Below are positions 34,294-43,403 of a stretch of DNA of 64,000 bases, piece by piece. Positions within the stretch are counted from its first letter, which is position 1. Every line of letters begins with the position of its first letter. Location: NCBI GenBank assembly GCA_035967975.1, contig JAWQFQ010000018.1, forward strand, positions 1 to 64,000, written 5' to 3'. The position numbers and the translations under genes were made by a program. The DNA comes from Scytonema sp035967975 (lineage in GTDB: Bacteria; Cyanobacteriota; Cyanobacteriia; Cyanobacteriales; Nostocaceae). Below the pieces are notes generated by a model, which did not search any database, was not told the origin of the DNA, and saw only the letters and a list, made by a program, of their open reading frames with translations.

Positions 34294-37200
34294 ATGAGCC
34301 GATCGCTTGTCGCGTCACCGGAGGGCATCAAACGTGCGAAACTAGCCCTGAAGCGTCATAGTTTGACACAAAAGGCTTTGGCATACGAGTTTGCCATCGC
34401 CTCTTGGACGACGGTAAGCAAGTTTTTTAACGGTAAACCTATTGACCGCAATCTCTTTTTGGAGATTTGTGATAGATTAGACTTAGATTGGTCGGATATT
34501 GCTGCACCGTTTCTCGCTGAAGCACAGGAAGAACAGGAACCAGAAACATCAGCTGAGTTAGCTGTAGTACAAAGAAACTCCCATCGGACGAGAACTGCAC
34601 TTGAACCTTACATTCTACCTCGTATTCGTCGTCCAATTTTACTGGAAAAATGCATGATGGCAATTCGACGTGGTGTCGAAGGTAAAAGGCGTGTCATTCC
34701 TATATTGGGTGCTGCTGGTTATGGAAAAAGTACACTCCTTGGCAGTATTTATGATGAACTGGAACTAGAATTCGCTGCATCTGGTCAAGGTTGGGTAGCA
34801 CTTGCACGCTGTAACGATTTTATCGAATCAGTGGAAAATTTTCCTTTTGAAGTAGGAAAGAGAATCAGTGGAAATAGGAAATCAATTGTTGAAATTGCCA
34901 CTACACTCACTGAAATTCATTATCGTGGCGTATTGCTGCTTGATACCTTAGATTTAGTGCTGGAATCCAAGTTAATCCCAGTGCTGCGACAGTTATTTTC
35001 GCAACTACTGGAAATTGGTGTCACCGTAGTTTTTACTTGTCGCGATCACGATTACCAAGATTTTTTTACACCCTATCCTGAAAGTTTTGCGGGTTTTTTC
35101 GAGAGTGTTGAACGGCATTCTGTCTCTAAATTTAACTCTGATGAAGTTCGGGAAGCTGCTAGCGCCTTTGTTCAAAGTTTGGGGTTGGGTAGCGTCGAAG
35201 GTGGCGAAGACTTTGCTACCAAAATTATTAATTTGTCTGCTAACAGTCAATCACTAGCTGAAATTACCCATAATCCCTTACTGTTGGCACTATTATGTGA
35301 CTTGTTTTCAGAAGAGAAAAATGTTCCTGAAGATTTAACAGTCAGTCAACTCTACGAAAAATTCTGGCATTTCCGCATTGCCCAAGGTCGTAAACATCAT
35401 ACCGATTCCCGTAGAATTGGTATGGTAAAACGTAATCTCTGCCTGAAATTGGCACAGATGATGTACGATTACAGTGGTGAACGTCTGCGTGATTTTGTAT
35501 TTGAGACTCAATTACAACTTGACGAAACTCAATTCCAGGCATACGCAGAACTCAAAAGTGACGGAGTCTTGATGGATATGGGTGGAGAACGTATCACATT
35601 TTTCCATCAGACTTTTATTGAGTATGCGATCGCTAGGTGGATTGAGTCTACACCAGAAGGAGAAACAGCAAAAAATAGCTTATTACAGTTCCTCGTTACA
35701 TCCGAAAATCCCTACGCTCGACATTATATTTGGTCGATACTGCGACAATTATTGAATCTAGTCAATCTAGAAGAATTTTATCGCCTTGCCGATAGTTTTG
35801 ACCAACGAGCCATCTTACCGTTTCGGACGATTTCGCTAGCATCTGTATCCCATCAAGCCACAGAAGCATCGCAAATATTGCACAAAATCATGCCTATTGC
35901 TTGGGAATTAGGAGATATTTATCAGGATACTTTATTAATTGCTAGCAAGTCTGCCGCTAAGGGACACTTGGAAAATGCTTGGATTGTACTTGTAGAATTG
36001 CTGCAAAGGTGTAATCTAGTACTAAGTAACCAAGTGGCTATTGCTGCGGGGGAGTTGCTTTCTCGTCTTAAATCTAACTCAGGCGAAAAAATTGAGCAAG
36101 CCTTGAAAGCCATTGAAAAACGTCCTTCTAGTAAAAATAAAGATGGTGTAGAACATCATAGTTCTGTTTTTGCACAACTGATTAGCAGTTATGCTCAAAC
36201 TCCCACAACTTTTGGAGGGGGTATTGACATTGATGTCTGTTTTGCTTTGCGAGAAAAATATTTTAACCTGAGCAGTAAAAGTCGTGCAGTCGTCGTGCAA
36301 TTACATTCCCAAGAAACAATCCCCCTTGATATCAAGACGGAATTTCTTCTCCATATCATCAGTCAACCTGTGCGCGATTTTTCTAAAGAGAAAGAAAATG
36401 CTGTAACGCTGTTGCAGCAGGTATTACCAAGTTTAATCGCAGCAGGAAATTCCCCATTTGGTAGCAGTTGGTTAGAAGCATTACACACACCACTACCAAA
36501 AGATTGGGATAGGATTTTGGCTACAGTTGTTGGCGCACAAGCAGTACAGGATACACAATTGCTACAAACATTGCTGACTAAGGTTCTCCAACAGCCGACG
36601 ACGGATAAGGAGAAACAATACCTGCATTCGTACCAAGTTGCTATGTTAGAAGCAATTAAAAATCAAGGTGCAAGTGCAGTTAGTGATTTACTCTTGGGGA
36701 CTGCAATTGCTGATATTCCTCAACAGCGTTATGCTAGTTTTTATCCATTGGTCAACGAAGTAGCTAAAAATGGTCAAGATTTAGCAGCTGAAGTCTGGGA
36801 GAAGCTAGCAAGATGGATTTTGCCGATAGCAGATTCACACTTAAAATCAGTTATAGCTGTGTTGAATGTACTATCTGCGAATTCGGTAACTGTGCAAGCA
36901 TTATTTATGGAACTTTTAGAAAGTCAAGTTTTTTGTCTAAATCAGTCGGAGATTAATAAGTATATTAAGAATTTGGTTTATGTTCCTCCTGAGTTGGAGA
37001 CTTACTTAAAAGCTACAGTTGTGCATTCAGAGTCACTATTGGCGTTAATCAAATTATATGGAGATCGCTTAGACAGCCAAAACTCTCAACCAGCCCTCAC
37101 CGAATTGCTACAACTATGTGGCGATCGCTCTCGTGATGTTGCACTAGCTGCGGTTTCAGTTGTCTTAAACTGGAGTCAGTCTGGTAACTATATACCGTTT

Positions 37201-37863
37201 GTAGATTTATTACAAGTTATCAAAGATAGCAGATTTTTAGGTGTGCGTCAAAAAGCGATGTTCATCTTAAAAAATAACTTTGATGCAGGTTGGATGTTAG
37301 ATGAAGCAGAAATGCTCGCGCTCAATCAAAGCCTAGCAAATGAAAGTGCAACTGAGATTATCCAACCTTGGTATCAAATTATCGGTTTATGGATAGAATC
37401 CCACAGAAGAATTTCTCCAGACATAGCCAATAGAGTATTTGCGCTCATTCAACGCTTGATTAACGAACGTAAAGAGACTTATTTACATGGTGCGATCGCT
37501 AACTTTTCTTTTACGCTCCTCAAACATTTTGTGAATATAGAAGATGAAAGTTTATACCCAGATTTATGTGATTGTACTCGTCAACTTTTGAAAGCATCAA
37601 ATTTTGTCCAAAGTGTAGACTACGTGAGTGCGATCGCTTTATTAGCAAGATTAGGAAGAGTCAACCAAGAATTTCTTACTCCCATAGTACGCGAAGATTT
37701 AGTAACAAAAGATACAGCCATGCCATTGCTTAATCAAAAAGTTGTCATTGCAGCTATTGTTCAATGTCAGGGAAAGAATTCTCTATTGTTAGATGAAATT
37801 TTAAATGATGCGCGATTTGCAGAAGACTTAAAAAATCATGTTCTTAGAGAACGAGAAGTTTAA
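34294..37863 (+). CDS. STAND (NACHT-like) NTPase with HTH and helical repeats
   Basis: An 1189-residue protein. The first 75 residues are an HTH-like module known from cyanobacterial STAND proteins (PEGIKRAKLALKRHSLTQKAL, TVSKFFNGKPIDRNLFLEICDRL). The NTPase has P-loop GAAGYGKSTLLG (about 138-149), Walker B VLLLDTLDLVLE (about 214-225) and sensor VVFTCRDHDY. The rest, about 700 residues, is helical and fits ARM/HEAT-type repeats. No nuclease or protease motif is visible. STAND NTPases often act as sensors in antiviral or conflict systems. It is divergent from RT-cas1, with the repeat-bearing region between, and convergent with the CARF-HEPN gene. A role in defence is inferred from place and family. 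Confidence 0.75.
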   Translation: MSRSLVASPEGIKRAKLALKRHSLTQKALAYEFAIASWTTVSKFFNGKPIDRNLFLEICDRLDLDWSDIAAPFLAEAQEEQEPETSAELAVVQRNSHRTRTALEPYILPRIRRPILLEKCMMAIRRGVEGKRRVIPILGAAGYGKSTLLGSIYDELELEFAASGQGWVALARCNDFIESVENFPFEVGKRISGNRKSIVEIATTLTEIHYRGVLLLDTLDLVLESKLIPVLRQLFSQLLEIGVTVVFTCRDHDYQDFFTPYPESFAGFFESVERHSVSKFNSDEVREAASAFVQSLGLGSVEGGEDFATKIINLSANSQSLAEITHNPLLLALLCDLFSEEKNVPEDLTVSQLYEKFWHFRIAQGRKHHTDSRRIGMVKRNLCLKLAQMMYDYSGERLRDFVFETQLQLDETQFQAYAELKSDGVLMDMGGERITFFHQTFIEYAIARWIESTPEGETAKNSLLQFLVTSENPYARHYIWSILRQLLNLVNLEEFYRLADSFDQRAILPFRTISLASVSHQATEASQILHKIMPIAWELGDIYQDTLLIASKSAAKGHLENAWIVLVELLQRCNLVLSNQVAIAAGELLSRLKSNSGEKIEQALKAIEKRPSSKNKDGVEHHSSVFAQLISSYAQTPTTFGGGIDIDVCFALREKYFNLSSKSRAVVVQLHSQETIPLDIKTEFLLHIISQPVRDFSKEKENAVTLLQQVLPSLIAAGNSPFGSSWLEALHTPLPKDWDRILATVVGAQAVQDTQLLQTLLTKVLQQPTTDKEKQYLHSYQVAMLEAIKNQGASAVSDLLLGTAIADIPQQRYASFYPLVNEVAKNGQDLAAEVWEKLARWILPIADSHLKSVIAVLNVLSANSVTVQALFMELLESQVFCLNQSEINKYIKNLVYVPPELETYLKATVVHSESLLALIKLYGDRLDSQNSQPALTELLQLCGDRSRDVALAAVSVVLNWSQSGNYIPFVDLLQVIKDSRFLGVRQKAMFILKNNFDAGWMLDEAEMLALNQSLANESATEIIQPWYQIIGLWIESHRRISPDIANRVFALIQRLINERKETYLHGAIANFSFTLLKHFVNIEDESLYPDLCDCTRQLLKASNFVQSVDYVSAIALLARLGRVNQEFLTPIVREDLVTKDTAMPLLNQKVVIAAIVQCQGKNSLLLDEILNDARFAEDLKNHVLREREV

Positions 37864-37915
37864 TGGTTTGTAGTAGCGCAAAGAGCGCATGCACCACACC
37901 CAATCTAAAAAAATC

Positions 37916-39691
37916 TTATTGCAACCCATCAGTCAATAATGTACTCACCATCCAGTCAGTCACGAAAGTATAGATATAGAAATCCGCTTCCTCTCCCACA
38001 AAATCAACAGTCTTTAAATCAACTAATTCATTTTTAGCGATCGCCGCCATTACCATTAAAATTGCATTAGGAGCACAAGGTGCTGATTTATTAGGTTCCG
38101 GTGTATAGCCAATATATAAATCCTGCATTAACTCCTTAGAAAAACCTGTAGCAGTGTGAATAAGTTTATTTCTTTGATCTATCCAAAAATCTAGTTGCTT
38201 TAAACCATCACATAAACGATTCCAAGCAGCAATTTCATCCTTGTTGTTCCGAAATTGCACCAAAGCTTCAACAAAGCTGCGCTTACTGTAACGATTTGTT
38301 AAACGGTAGCTTCCCTTGTTAGATTTCGGTGCAAAATCTCCTTGAAGCTTTGTAAAATTCTCCCAAACTGTTCCTTTGCTGTTTTGAAGTTTTTTAACAT
38401 CAATGTTAAATTCATCTTTAATTTCTCCATCACTTTTGACAATCCAGTAACCAGCTTCACTTTCCCATTTGAGAATCAGTCCATGTAAAACCTCTTCACA
38501 AAATGAAGATAAATGAGATAAAAAGCTAGCTATTTGCTCCAAGCGCCAGTAAATCCGATTTTGAGTGTATAAACTTAGTAATCTATATTGGTAAATTTCG
38601 TATTTTTCTGCTATCTCATTGAGGTTGTAAAAAATATCATAACTTAATTCAGAATAGGTTGTTATTTGTGATATTCCTATTTGTGCAAGTCTCTTTGCTG
38701 TTTGAAAATCTAGATTAAAGCAAGAACGGGAAAAATCTAAAACCGTCAGAACCAGCTTGCTGACATTTCTACTTTTTTCTACTTTGTCTTTCCCCAGAAT
38801 TCCTTGATAAATGAGATAATCGAGATACTCTAGCCAATTTTGTAGAATTTGAATAGCACCATCGAAGTCCCAACGTTCTAGGAGTAGTTTGATTGTTTGG
38901 TACTTCTGAGTACGCATATAACGCCAGTAAGCTTCTAAATCGCAACTAGAGGGTAAACCTGTAAATACATCACGAATAGATAGTTGTGGATTGACAAATA
39001 AAAGTCGCTTCACAGTAGACACAGAAATCCCTTGGAGTTGCAGAGCAGTTTTCATTTGGGGTGTTCCCCCTTTAACACTAATCAACATTAGTTCTTCCTC
39101 TTTTTTTTGTTGCTTCAATCTGGTATCTCCCAAACTGATACGATTGAAGAAATCGTAATAGTATTGAAATAAATCATCTGGTATATAAACGCGCACATTT
39201 TGAGGAATCACTTCAGGAATAAAGACAAAATTAGGATATTTATCTTTAAACCATAGTTCTAAAATTTCATATAAAAATCTAGTATCTTTTTCATGTCCTT
39301 CAGGGAATTTCTCTGATTGTTGATTAGTAACAAAGATATAACCTTGGTTAATCCCCATACGAACAGCTTTTTCTACAACACCCCAAATCCGAGGAGCATG
39401 AATTCGAGAATGCCAATATTCAAAATTGTTTTTATACTGCTCTAATAGTCTTTCTGTGAGTTTTATACTGGTTGGTTCTACATTCTCAGAAAAACCCAAG
39501 CTAGTATACAACCCACTCTCACGAAAATATTTACGTGGATGAGTCCACATATCTTGTTCTTGTGGTATTAACCCTTCTTTATCTTGATTAATTTCTGGAA
39601 GTGGGTCAATAGGTAAATAATACTTTGTGCCATCAACAACGACTTCAATTGCTAAATCAGAAGTACCAATATTTGCAATTAAGATTACCAT
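37916..39691 (-). CDS. CARF-HEPN ribonuclease (Csm6/Csx1-like)
   Basis: A 591-residue protein. The N-terminus VILIANIGTSDLAIEV is the typical first strand and loop of a CARF domain, and LMLISVKGGTPQMKTAL (about 203) is a second CARF signature. The C-terminal part is helical and has the HEPN catalytic motif RNKLIH (R-X4-H, about residue 506) in DQRNKLIHTATG. CARF domains bind cyclic oligoadenylate made by Cas10, and HEPN then cuts RNA without specificity. The Cas10 in this locus keeps its GGDD motif, so the signalling chain looks complete. It differs from classic Csm6 in length and in its long linker. Confidence 0.85.
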   Translation of the reverse strand: MVILIANIGTSDLAIEVVVDGTKYYLPIDPLPEINQDKEGLIPQEQDMWTHPRKYFRESGLYTSLGFSENVEPTSIKLTERLLEQYKNNFEYWHSRIHAPRIWGVVEKAVRMGINQGYIFVTNQQSEKFPEGHEKDTRFLYEILELWFKDKYPNFVFIPEVIPQNVRVYIPDDLFQYYYDFFNRISLGDTRLKQQKKEEELMLISVKGGTPQMKTALQLQGISVSTVKRLLFVNPQLSIRDVFTGLPSSCDLEAYWRYMRTQKYQTIKLLLERWDFDGAIQILQNWLEYLDYLIYQGILGKDKVEKSRNVSKLVLTVLDFSRSCFNLDFQTAKRLAQIGISQITTYSELSYDIFYNLNEIAEKYEIYQYRLLSLYTQNRIYWRLEQIASFLSHLSSFCEEVLHGLILKWESEAGYWIVKSDGEIKDEFNIDVKKLQNSKGTVWENFTKLQGDFAPKSNKGSYRLTNRYSKRSFVEALVQFRNNKDEIAAWNRLCDGLKQLDFWIDQRNKLIHTATGFSKELMQDLYIGYTPEPNKSAPCAPNAILMVMAAIAKNELVDLKTVDFVGEEADFYIYTFVTDWMVSTLLTDGLQ

Positions 39692-39732
39692 ATTATTTCT
39701 CTAATATCTAAAGTTATCTCAATGAAATTTTT

Positions 39733-39799
39733 ATCCCCCCAGCCCCCCTTGAAAAGGGGGGTTTAAAGCCCCCCTTCATAAGGGGGGTTGGGGGGATCG
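39733..39799. repeat. C/G-rich inverted repeat element
   Basis: ATCCCCCCAGCCCCCCTT, AAGGGGGG, CCCCCCTT and AAGGGGGGTTGGGGGGAT form nested inverted repeats. Elements of this kind are common between genes in filamentous cyanobacteria. It lies just upstream of the CARF-HEPN gene and may affect its transcript. Confidence 0.65.
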
Positions 39800-39840
39800 A
39801 GTCAAAACCTTCAAGTATTGAGTTCAGATATCGAATTAGC

Positions 39841-40053
39841 TTAATAGAACTTTAGGGGTATTCTGGGTAAATGGATGTAAAGATTACGTAAAAATTGTCT
39901 CTTAAATGAAAATTTAATACAAATTTTCCCCAAAATTTTAAGTGTCAGTAATGCTCTATCAGGTGACTGTTGACGTAGGTGTTCTGGTGGCTTGATTGAA
40001 ACTGGAATTTTAGGCTCTTGTGGTAAAGAAGAATCTTTGTATTCACAATACAT
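39841..40053 (-). CDS. Small open frame, doubtful
   Basis: A frame of 70 codons from ATG 40053. It is basic and hydrophobic at the end (GKICIKFSFKRQFLRNLYIHLP), has no ribosome-binding site and matches nothing I recognise. Listed because the surrounding 430 bp has no other gene on this strand. Confidence 0.2.
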   Translation of the reverse strand: MYCEYKDSSLPQEPKIPVSIKPPEHLRQQSPDRALLTLKILGKICIKFSFKRQFLRNLYIHLPRIPLKFY

Positions 40054-40130
40054 TATGAGCTTAACTTGTTACAAAAGGATATGATGCACTTGCAAGACCG
40101 AATGACTGAGATAAAACTGAGATAAAAGAG

Positions 40131-40457
40131 ATGGTTCACTTTAATTTAGATTTATCGCCTGAACTCAATGATACTTTGGAAGAACTTGCTGGCAAAATTG
40201 GTGTAACGAAAAGCGATGTGTTGCGTCAGGCAATTACATTAATGGAACTTATGGTAACAGCTAAAGAAAAGGGCAAGAAAGTTGGAATTGCAGAGCCAGA
40301 ACAGGCTTTAGCTACTGAAATAAATATACCATATGAGGATATACCAAAAACTCACCCACTGGAAACCTTTATGGAAAGTTTTGGTGTTTGGGAAGACGAA
40401 CGTACGCCAGAGGAAATCATCAAAGATATATACGATCGCCGTACTACTTCCTCTTAG
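40131..40457 (+). CDS. Ribbon-helix-helix antitoxin-like protein
   Basis: A 108-residue protein. Residues 1-45 (VHFNLDLSPELNDTLEELAGKIGVTKSDVLRQAITLMELM) form a ribbon-helix-helix DNA-binding domain. The tail (FMESFGVWEDERTPEEIIKDIYDRRTTSS) is the toxin-neutralising type found in VapB-like antitoxins that precede PIN toxins. A toxin would be expected directly downstream on the same strand; instead CRISPR array 2 begins 159 bp later. It is thus an orphan antitoxin, perhaps left after loss of its toxin. Confidence 0.7.
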   Translation: MVHFNLDLSPELNDTLEELAGKIGVTKSDVLRQAITLMELMVTAKEKGKKVGIAEPEQALATEINIPYEDIPKTHPLETFMESFGVWEDERTPEEIIKDIYDRRTTSS

Positions 40458-40561
40458 CCGTTAATGGATAAGTAAGGCACAGGTTTTTCTTAGCGCATAA
40501 TCGAACTACAACTGGAAAATTGGACTGATTTATAGCAACTCGCACAACATTGATAACCCTG

Positions 40562-40594
40562 AGAAACCCGGTATCTCTGAGATACCGGGTTTCT
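40562..40594. repeat. Perfect 33-bp palindrome
   Basis: AGAAACCCGGTATCTC, one central T, and its exact complement GAGATACCGGGTTTCT. It lies 21 bp from the oldest end of array 2. It could form a strong hairpin that ends array transcripts (minus strand) or the antitoxin transcript (plus strand). Confidence 0.7.
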
Positions 40595-40615
40595 AATATC
40601 GACCAACGCAACATC

Positions 40616-40871
40616 GTTTCCATTTTTAATCGACTTCATAGAAGCCAAAGCCGTTTCTCAGTGCGCTGAGAAACTATCAAACGCTATTAAGTTTCCATTT
40701 TTAATCGACTTCATAGAAGCCAAAGAAAACAAGCACAAGCGAGCGAAGAGGAAATTATTTCGTTTCCATTTTTAATCGACTTCATAGAAGCCAAAGGTGC
40801 TGGAGATTATCAGCAATGAATACATTTCCTGCTGTCGTTTCCATTTTTAATCGACTTCATAGAAGCCAAAG
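40616..40871 (-). CRISPR. CRISPR array 2: 4 repeats, 3 spacers
   Basis: 35-bp repeats start at 40616, 40691, 40762 and 40837, identical to array 1. Spacers are 40, 36 and 40 bp. Leader on the right, so transcribed leftwards. The oldest spacer (40651-40690) contains a perfect 9-bp hairpin. Confidence 0.97.
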
Positions 40872-41060
40872 GCTACCGCCTAAAAGCCTTGCCCTGAGGT
40901 AAGTCTACAGCACTTTTTTGTGGGGTGCAAATTTTGGTTCCAATAAATGAGAAACTGTGTCAATAAACTCATCACTAAAGTACCTCAAACCCTTAGCAGG
41001 AGAGTGAATTGTGGGATAGAACGAAAGAATCAGGGTTTCAGCCATTGTGTCTATCCCACA
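40872..41060 (-). promoter_or_regulatory. Leader of array 2 (189 bp)
   Basis: Matches leaders 1 and 3 over its full length, including the distal inverted repeat GTGGGATAGA/TCTATCCCAC. It lies directly after the 3' end of the cmr6-cmr1 gene on the same strand, so the array may also be read through from the cmr operon. Confidence 0.85.
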
Positions 41061-41078
41061 TAAATGTCAATCAAAAGA

Positions 41079-42929
41079 CTAAAACGCTTGAGAAATAGGC
41101 CAAATCTTTCTAACGTCTGTGACAGAAGAATCTGGTTTTGTGAGTAATTTAAAATAGCGTTGACGATATGAGTTATCTATTCCAAAAATGGTAACGACAT
41201 CAAATCGGTTGTTAATTCGTGCAATCCAAATAGGCGATCGCTCATTCATGGAACCACATAGTTGCCGATTATACCCGTTTCCTTCCCTTGTTGCTTCCCG
41301 ATGCAATAGAGCTAAAGCAGGGGGTTTATCATAATCATAATGCATACTGCCTTCAACACAAAGAATGCGACAGTTGCTATCAACTGCTTCTGCCCAATTT
41401 CCTGTCATGCTTGCTGTTCTTGGTCGTGAAAGTTGCAAAGTTTGACCAGTTAAAGCTGATAAACTAGTGTAAAAGGTATTTAAATACTTGCGAAAATCTA
41501 TTTGTAAAGCTTCTAAGGAAGAAGAATATCTCCAATTTTGGTCATTATCTCTAAATGTTATCGTGGAACCACGCCACCAAGGTGCAGAATCTCTATCTTG
41601 TCTTGAATAGCAGGGTCTTCTAGCACCCAGACCGACACCACCAAGGTGAAACATTAGCCAACTCAGACTTTGTATCAACTTAACTGTAGTAGTTCGTTGT
41701 TCTTCAGATAATTGTTGCATCAAATAAGACTGGCGTAGAATTAAAGTTCCAGTGGCTAATCCAAAATCATCATCATCATTCTCAGCATTGTCTCGTTTGA
41801 CTTTGCCATCTGGAATTTCTAACTGAAACACTCCCATTCTAGCTTGGGGTTCAATACCACCGAAAAGAGTTAACTCCCAGTTTCGTACTAACTGTGGTTC
41901 TAATACTCCTAATGCTAAGGTGCGAAACCAATAACGTAGCATTGAACGAAAAGCAGGGGGGCGAACTTCTGGTTGAGCAACTCCTGGTGGTTTCCATTCT
42001 GGTTGGTTTCGCTTTTGCTGCCATTTATCAAATTTCTGTCGTCCGTGAATCAGTTGTCCTTGCAGCTTAAATTGAACTTTCACAATTGATTTACGTTTTT
42101 TTGGTTTTTCCTGTTCGTTGCTGGGTTGAACTTCCTCCAGCACACCATAACCACTGTTAACTCTCGAACCGATTCCCTGAGTCAGTCCTTTAAGCAACCA
42201 TTTTTTCACTCGCTCAAGAAGTCCAAGATTTTCTCTACTTGTAACCCGTAAACCAATCACAAATATCGGTTTACGCAGCGATAAAAATACATTAGGATTC
42301 GTTTTGTATTGAGGAGTGTCATGTTGATCCCATGTCCAGATAGAATTTGCCATATCTGGCACTAACCCTTCTGCTTCATCATCAGAATTAGGGTTCTCTT
42401 GGAGAAATGGCAGTGGATAAGCGTCCAAAAAGGTAACCTTACCCATACAGGCAGTAGGTTCTAAATCACCAAAAATTTGTCTAATATCTTCTAGGGTAGC
42501 TTCAGAATCTCGTTCTGCCATCTCTCTAGCAACCCCCTTAAGAGTTGTGCTGGGTATGTATGGCATTCCCAAAGCATCAAAAGCAGGAAGTAGTATAGAT
42601 TCTGGTCCTTTCATCCCACCAACACGAATTCGCCAGGTTGTTTTGACTTCAAAACATACCGTTGCTAGTCTGCGGGTACGCTGTGTTAAGGAGTTTAGTC
42701 GTGAGGCGTAGTCACTTTTATTCTGTAGTTTTTGAAACAGTTCTAGAACTTCACCGTTGTTAACAAGACCAATTTGCGAATTGTTGTTAGGGTTATCCCG
42801 GCGAATTCTCATCCAACGTAGATATTCTATAAAACTAGCAGATGGTGCAGGGTCAGGAGAACGGTGTAATGGGTGATTTAACCAAGGGTTTGCTAGAATC
42901 GGGTTTCGATTTGAGGTATTATTCGTCAT
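41079..42929 (-). CDS. Cmr6-Cmr1 fusion, type III-B RAMP protein
   Basis: A 616-residue protein that joins two RAMP modules. The first part (to about 275) fits Cmr6/Cas7-type: PYIPSTTLKGVAREM and the glycine-rich loop GIGSRVNSGYG. The second part fits Cmr1: VRPPAFRSMLRYWFRTL, NWELTLFGG, and GGVGLGARRP. A charged linker (EQEKPKKRKS) separates them. In the effector complex Cmr1 and Cmr6 cap the crRNA-bound backbone at the 3' end; fusion would fix them one to one. The gene follows cmr5 with a 2-bp gap. Fused forms are, as far as I recall, uncommon but present in cyanobacteria. Confidence 0.85.
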   Translation of the reverse strand: MTNNTSNRNPILANPWLNHPLHRSPDPAPSASFIEYLRWMRIRRDNPNNNSQIGLVNNGEVLELFQKLQNKSDYASRLNSLTQRTRRLATVCFEVKTTWRIRVGGMKGPESILLPAFDALGMPYIPSTTLKGVAREMAERDSEATLEDIRQIFGDLEPTACMGKVTFLDAYPLPFLQENPNSDDEAEGLVPDMANSIWTWDQHDTPQYKTNPNVFLSLRKPIFVIGLRVTSRENLGLLERVKKWLLKGLTQGIGSRVNSGYGVLEEVQPSNEQEKPKKRKSIVKVQFKLQGQLIHGRQKFDKWQQKRNQPEWKPPGVAQPEVRPPAFRSMLRYWFRTLALGVLEPQLVRNWELTLFGGIEPQARMGVFQLEIPDGKVKRDNAENDDDDFGLATGTLILRQSYLMQQLSEEQRTTTVKLIQSLSWLMFHLGGVGLGARRPCYSRQDRDSAPWWRGSTITFRDNDQNWRYSSSLEALQIDFRKYLNTFYTSLSALTGQTLQLSRPRTASMTGNWAEAVDSNCRILCVEGSMHYDYDKPPALALLHREATREGNGYNRQLCGSMNERSPIWIARINNRFDVVTIFGIDNSYRQRYFKLLTKPDSSVTDVRKIWPISQAF

Positions 42930-42931
42930 TT

Positions 42932-43396
42932 CTACTTTGCTGCCGTTTGGGTTGAATTAGCTTGAGTTTTCCCTGTGGTTGATGGTTTGGGATACAATGC
43001 TTCTGCCCAGAAGGAAAACTCCCGCGCAACTTGCAATGCAAAGCCTGTTAACCCCAAATACTCTGAAGCATTCATTTTTGGATGAGTGAGTTTCTCAATT
43101 TTTGACATTCCCACCAAGGGGTTGGGTTTTTCTTCTGGAAACGCTAATTCTCCTAACGTTTGGAAAAAACACTTGACAACAGCTTGCTTTTGGAGTTCAT
43201 TGCTTAGAGCTGGTTCTTCACCTGCAAGCCGTAGCAGACCCCAAGTGGCTACAAATGTATAAAGTTCTACAGCTTGGCTTTTCTGTTTGTCATGGTCTTC
43301 CTTCTTGGAGGTTTTCTCTTTAACTTGTTTTAGGTTGTTATAGACTGCGGTTGAAATTTTTCGAGGGTCATAGCTTAACATCAGTATTGACTCCAT
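42932..43396 (-). CDS. cmr5: Type III-B small subunit Cmr5
   Basis: A 154-residue, largely helical protein with features of Cmr5/Cas11: SQAVELYTFVATWGLLRLAG, then LPxL-like segments and EYLGLTGFALQVAREFSFWAEALYPK at the end. It would line the target RNA groove of the complex. It lies 7 bp after cmr4 and 2 bp before the cmr6-cmr1 fusion. An inner ATG (residue 6) is also possible as start. The assignment rests mainly on position, size and the C-terminal helix. Confidence 0.85.
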   Translation of the reverse strand: MESILMLSYDPRKISTAVYNNLKQVKEKTSKKEDHDKQKSQAVELYTFVATWGLLRLAGEEPALSNELQKQAVVKCFFQTLGELAFPEEKPNPLVGMSKIEKLTHPKMNASEYLGLTGFALQVAREFSFWAEALYPKPSTTGKTQANSTQTAAK

Positions 43397-43403
43397 ACTA
43401 GTA

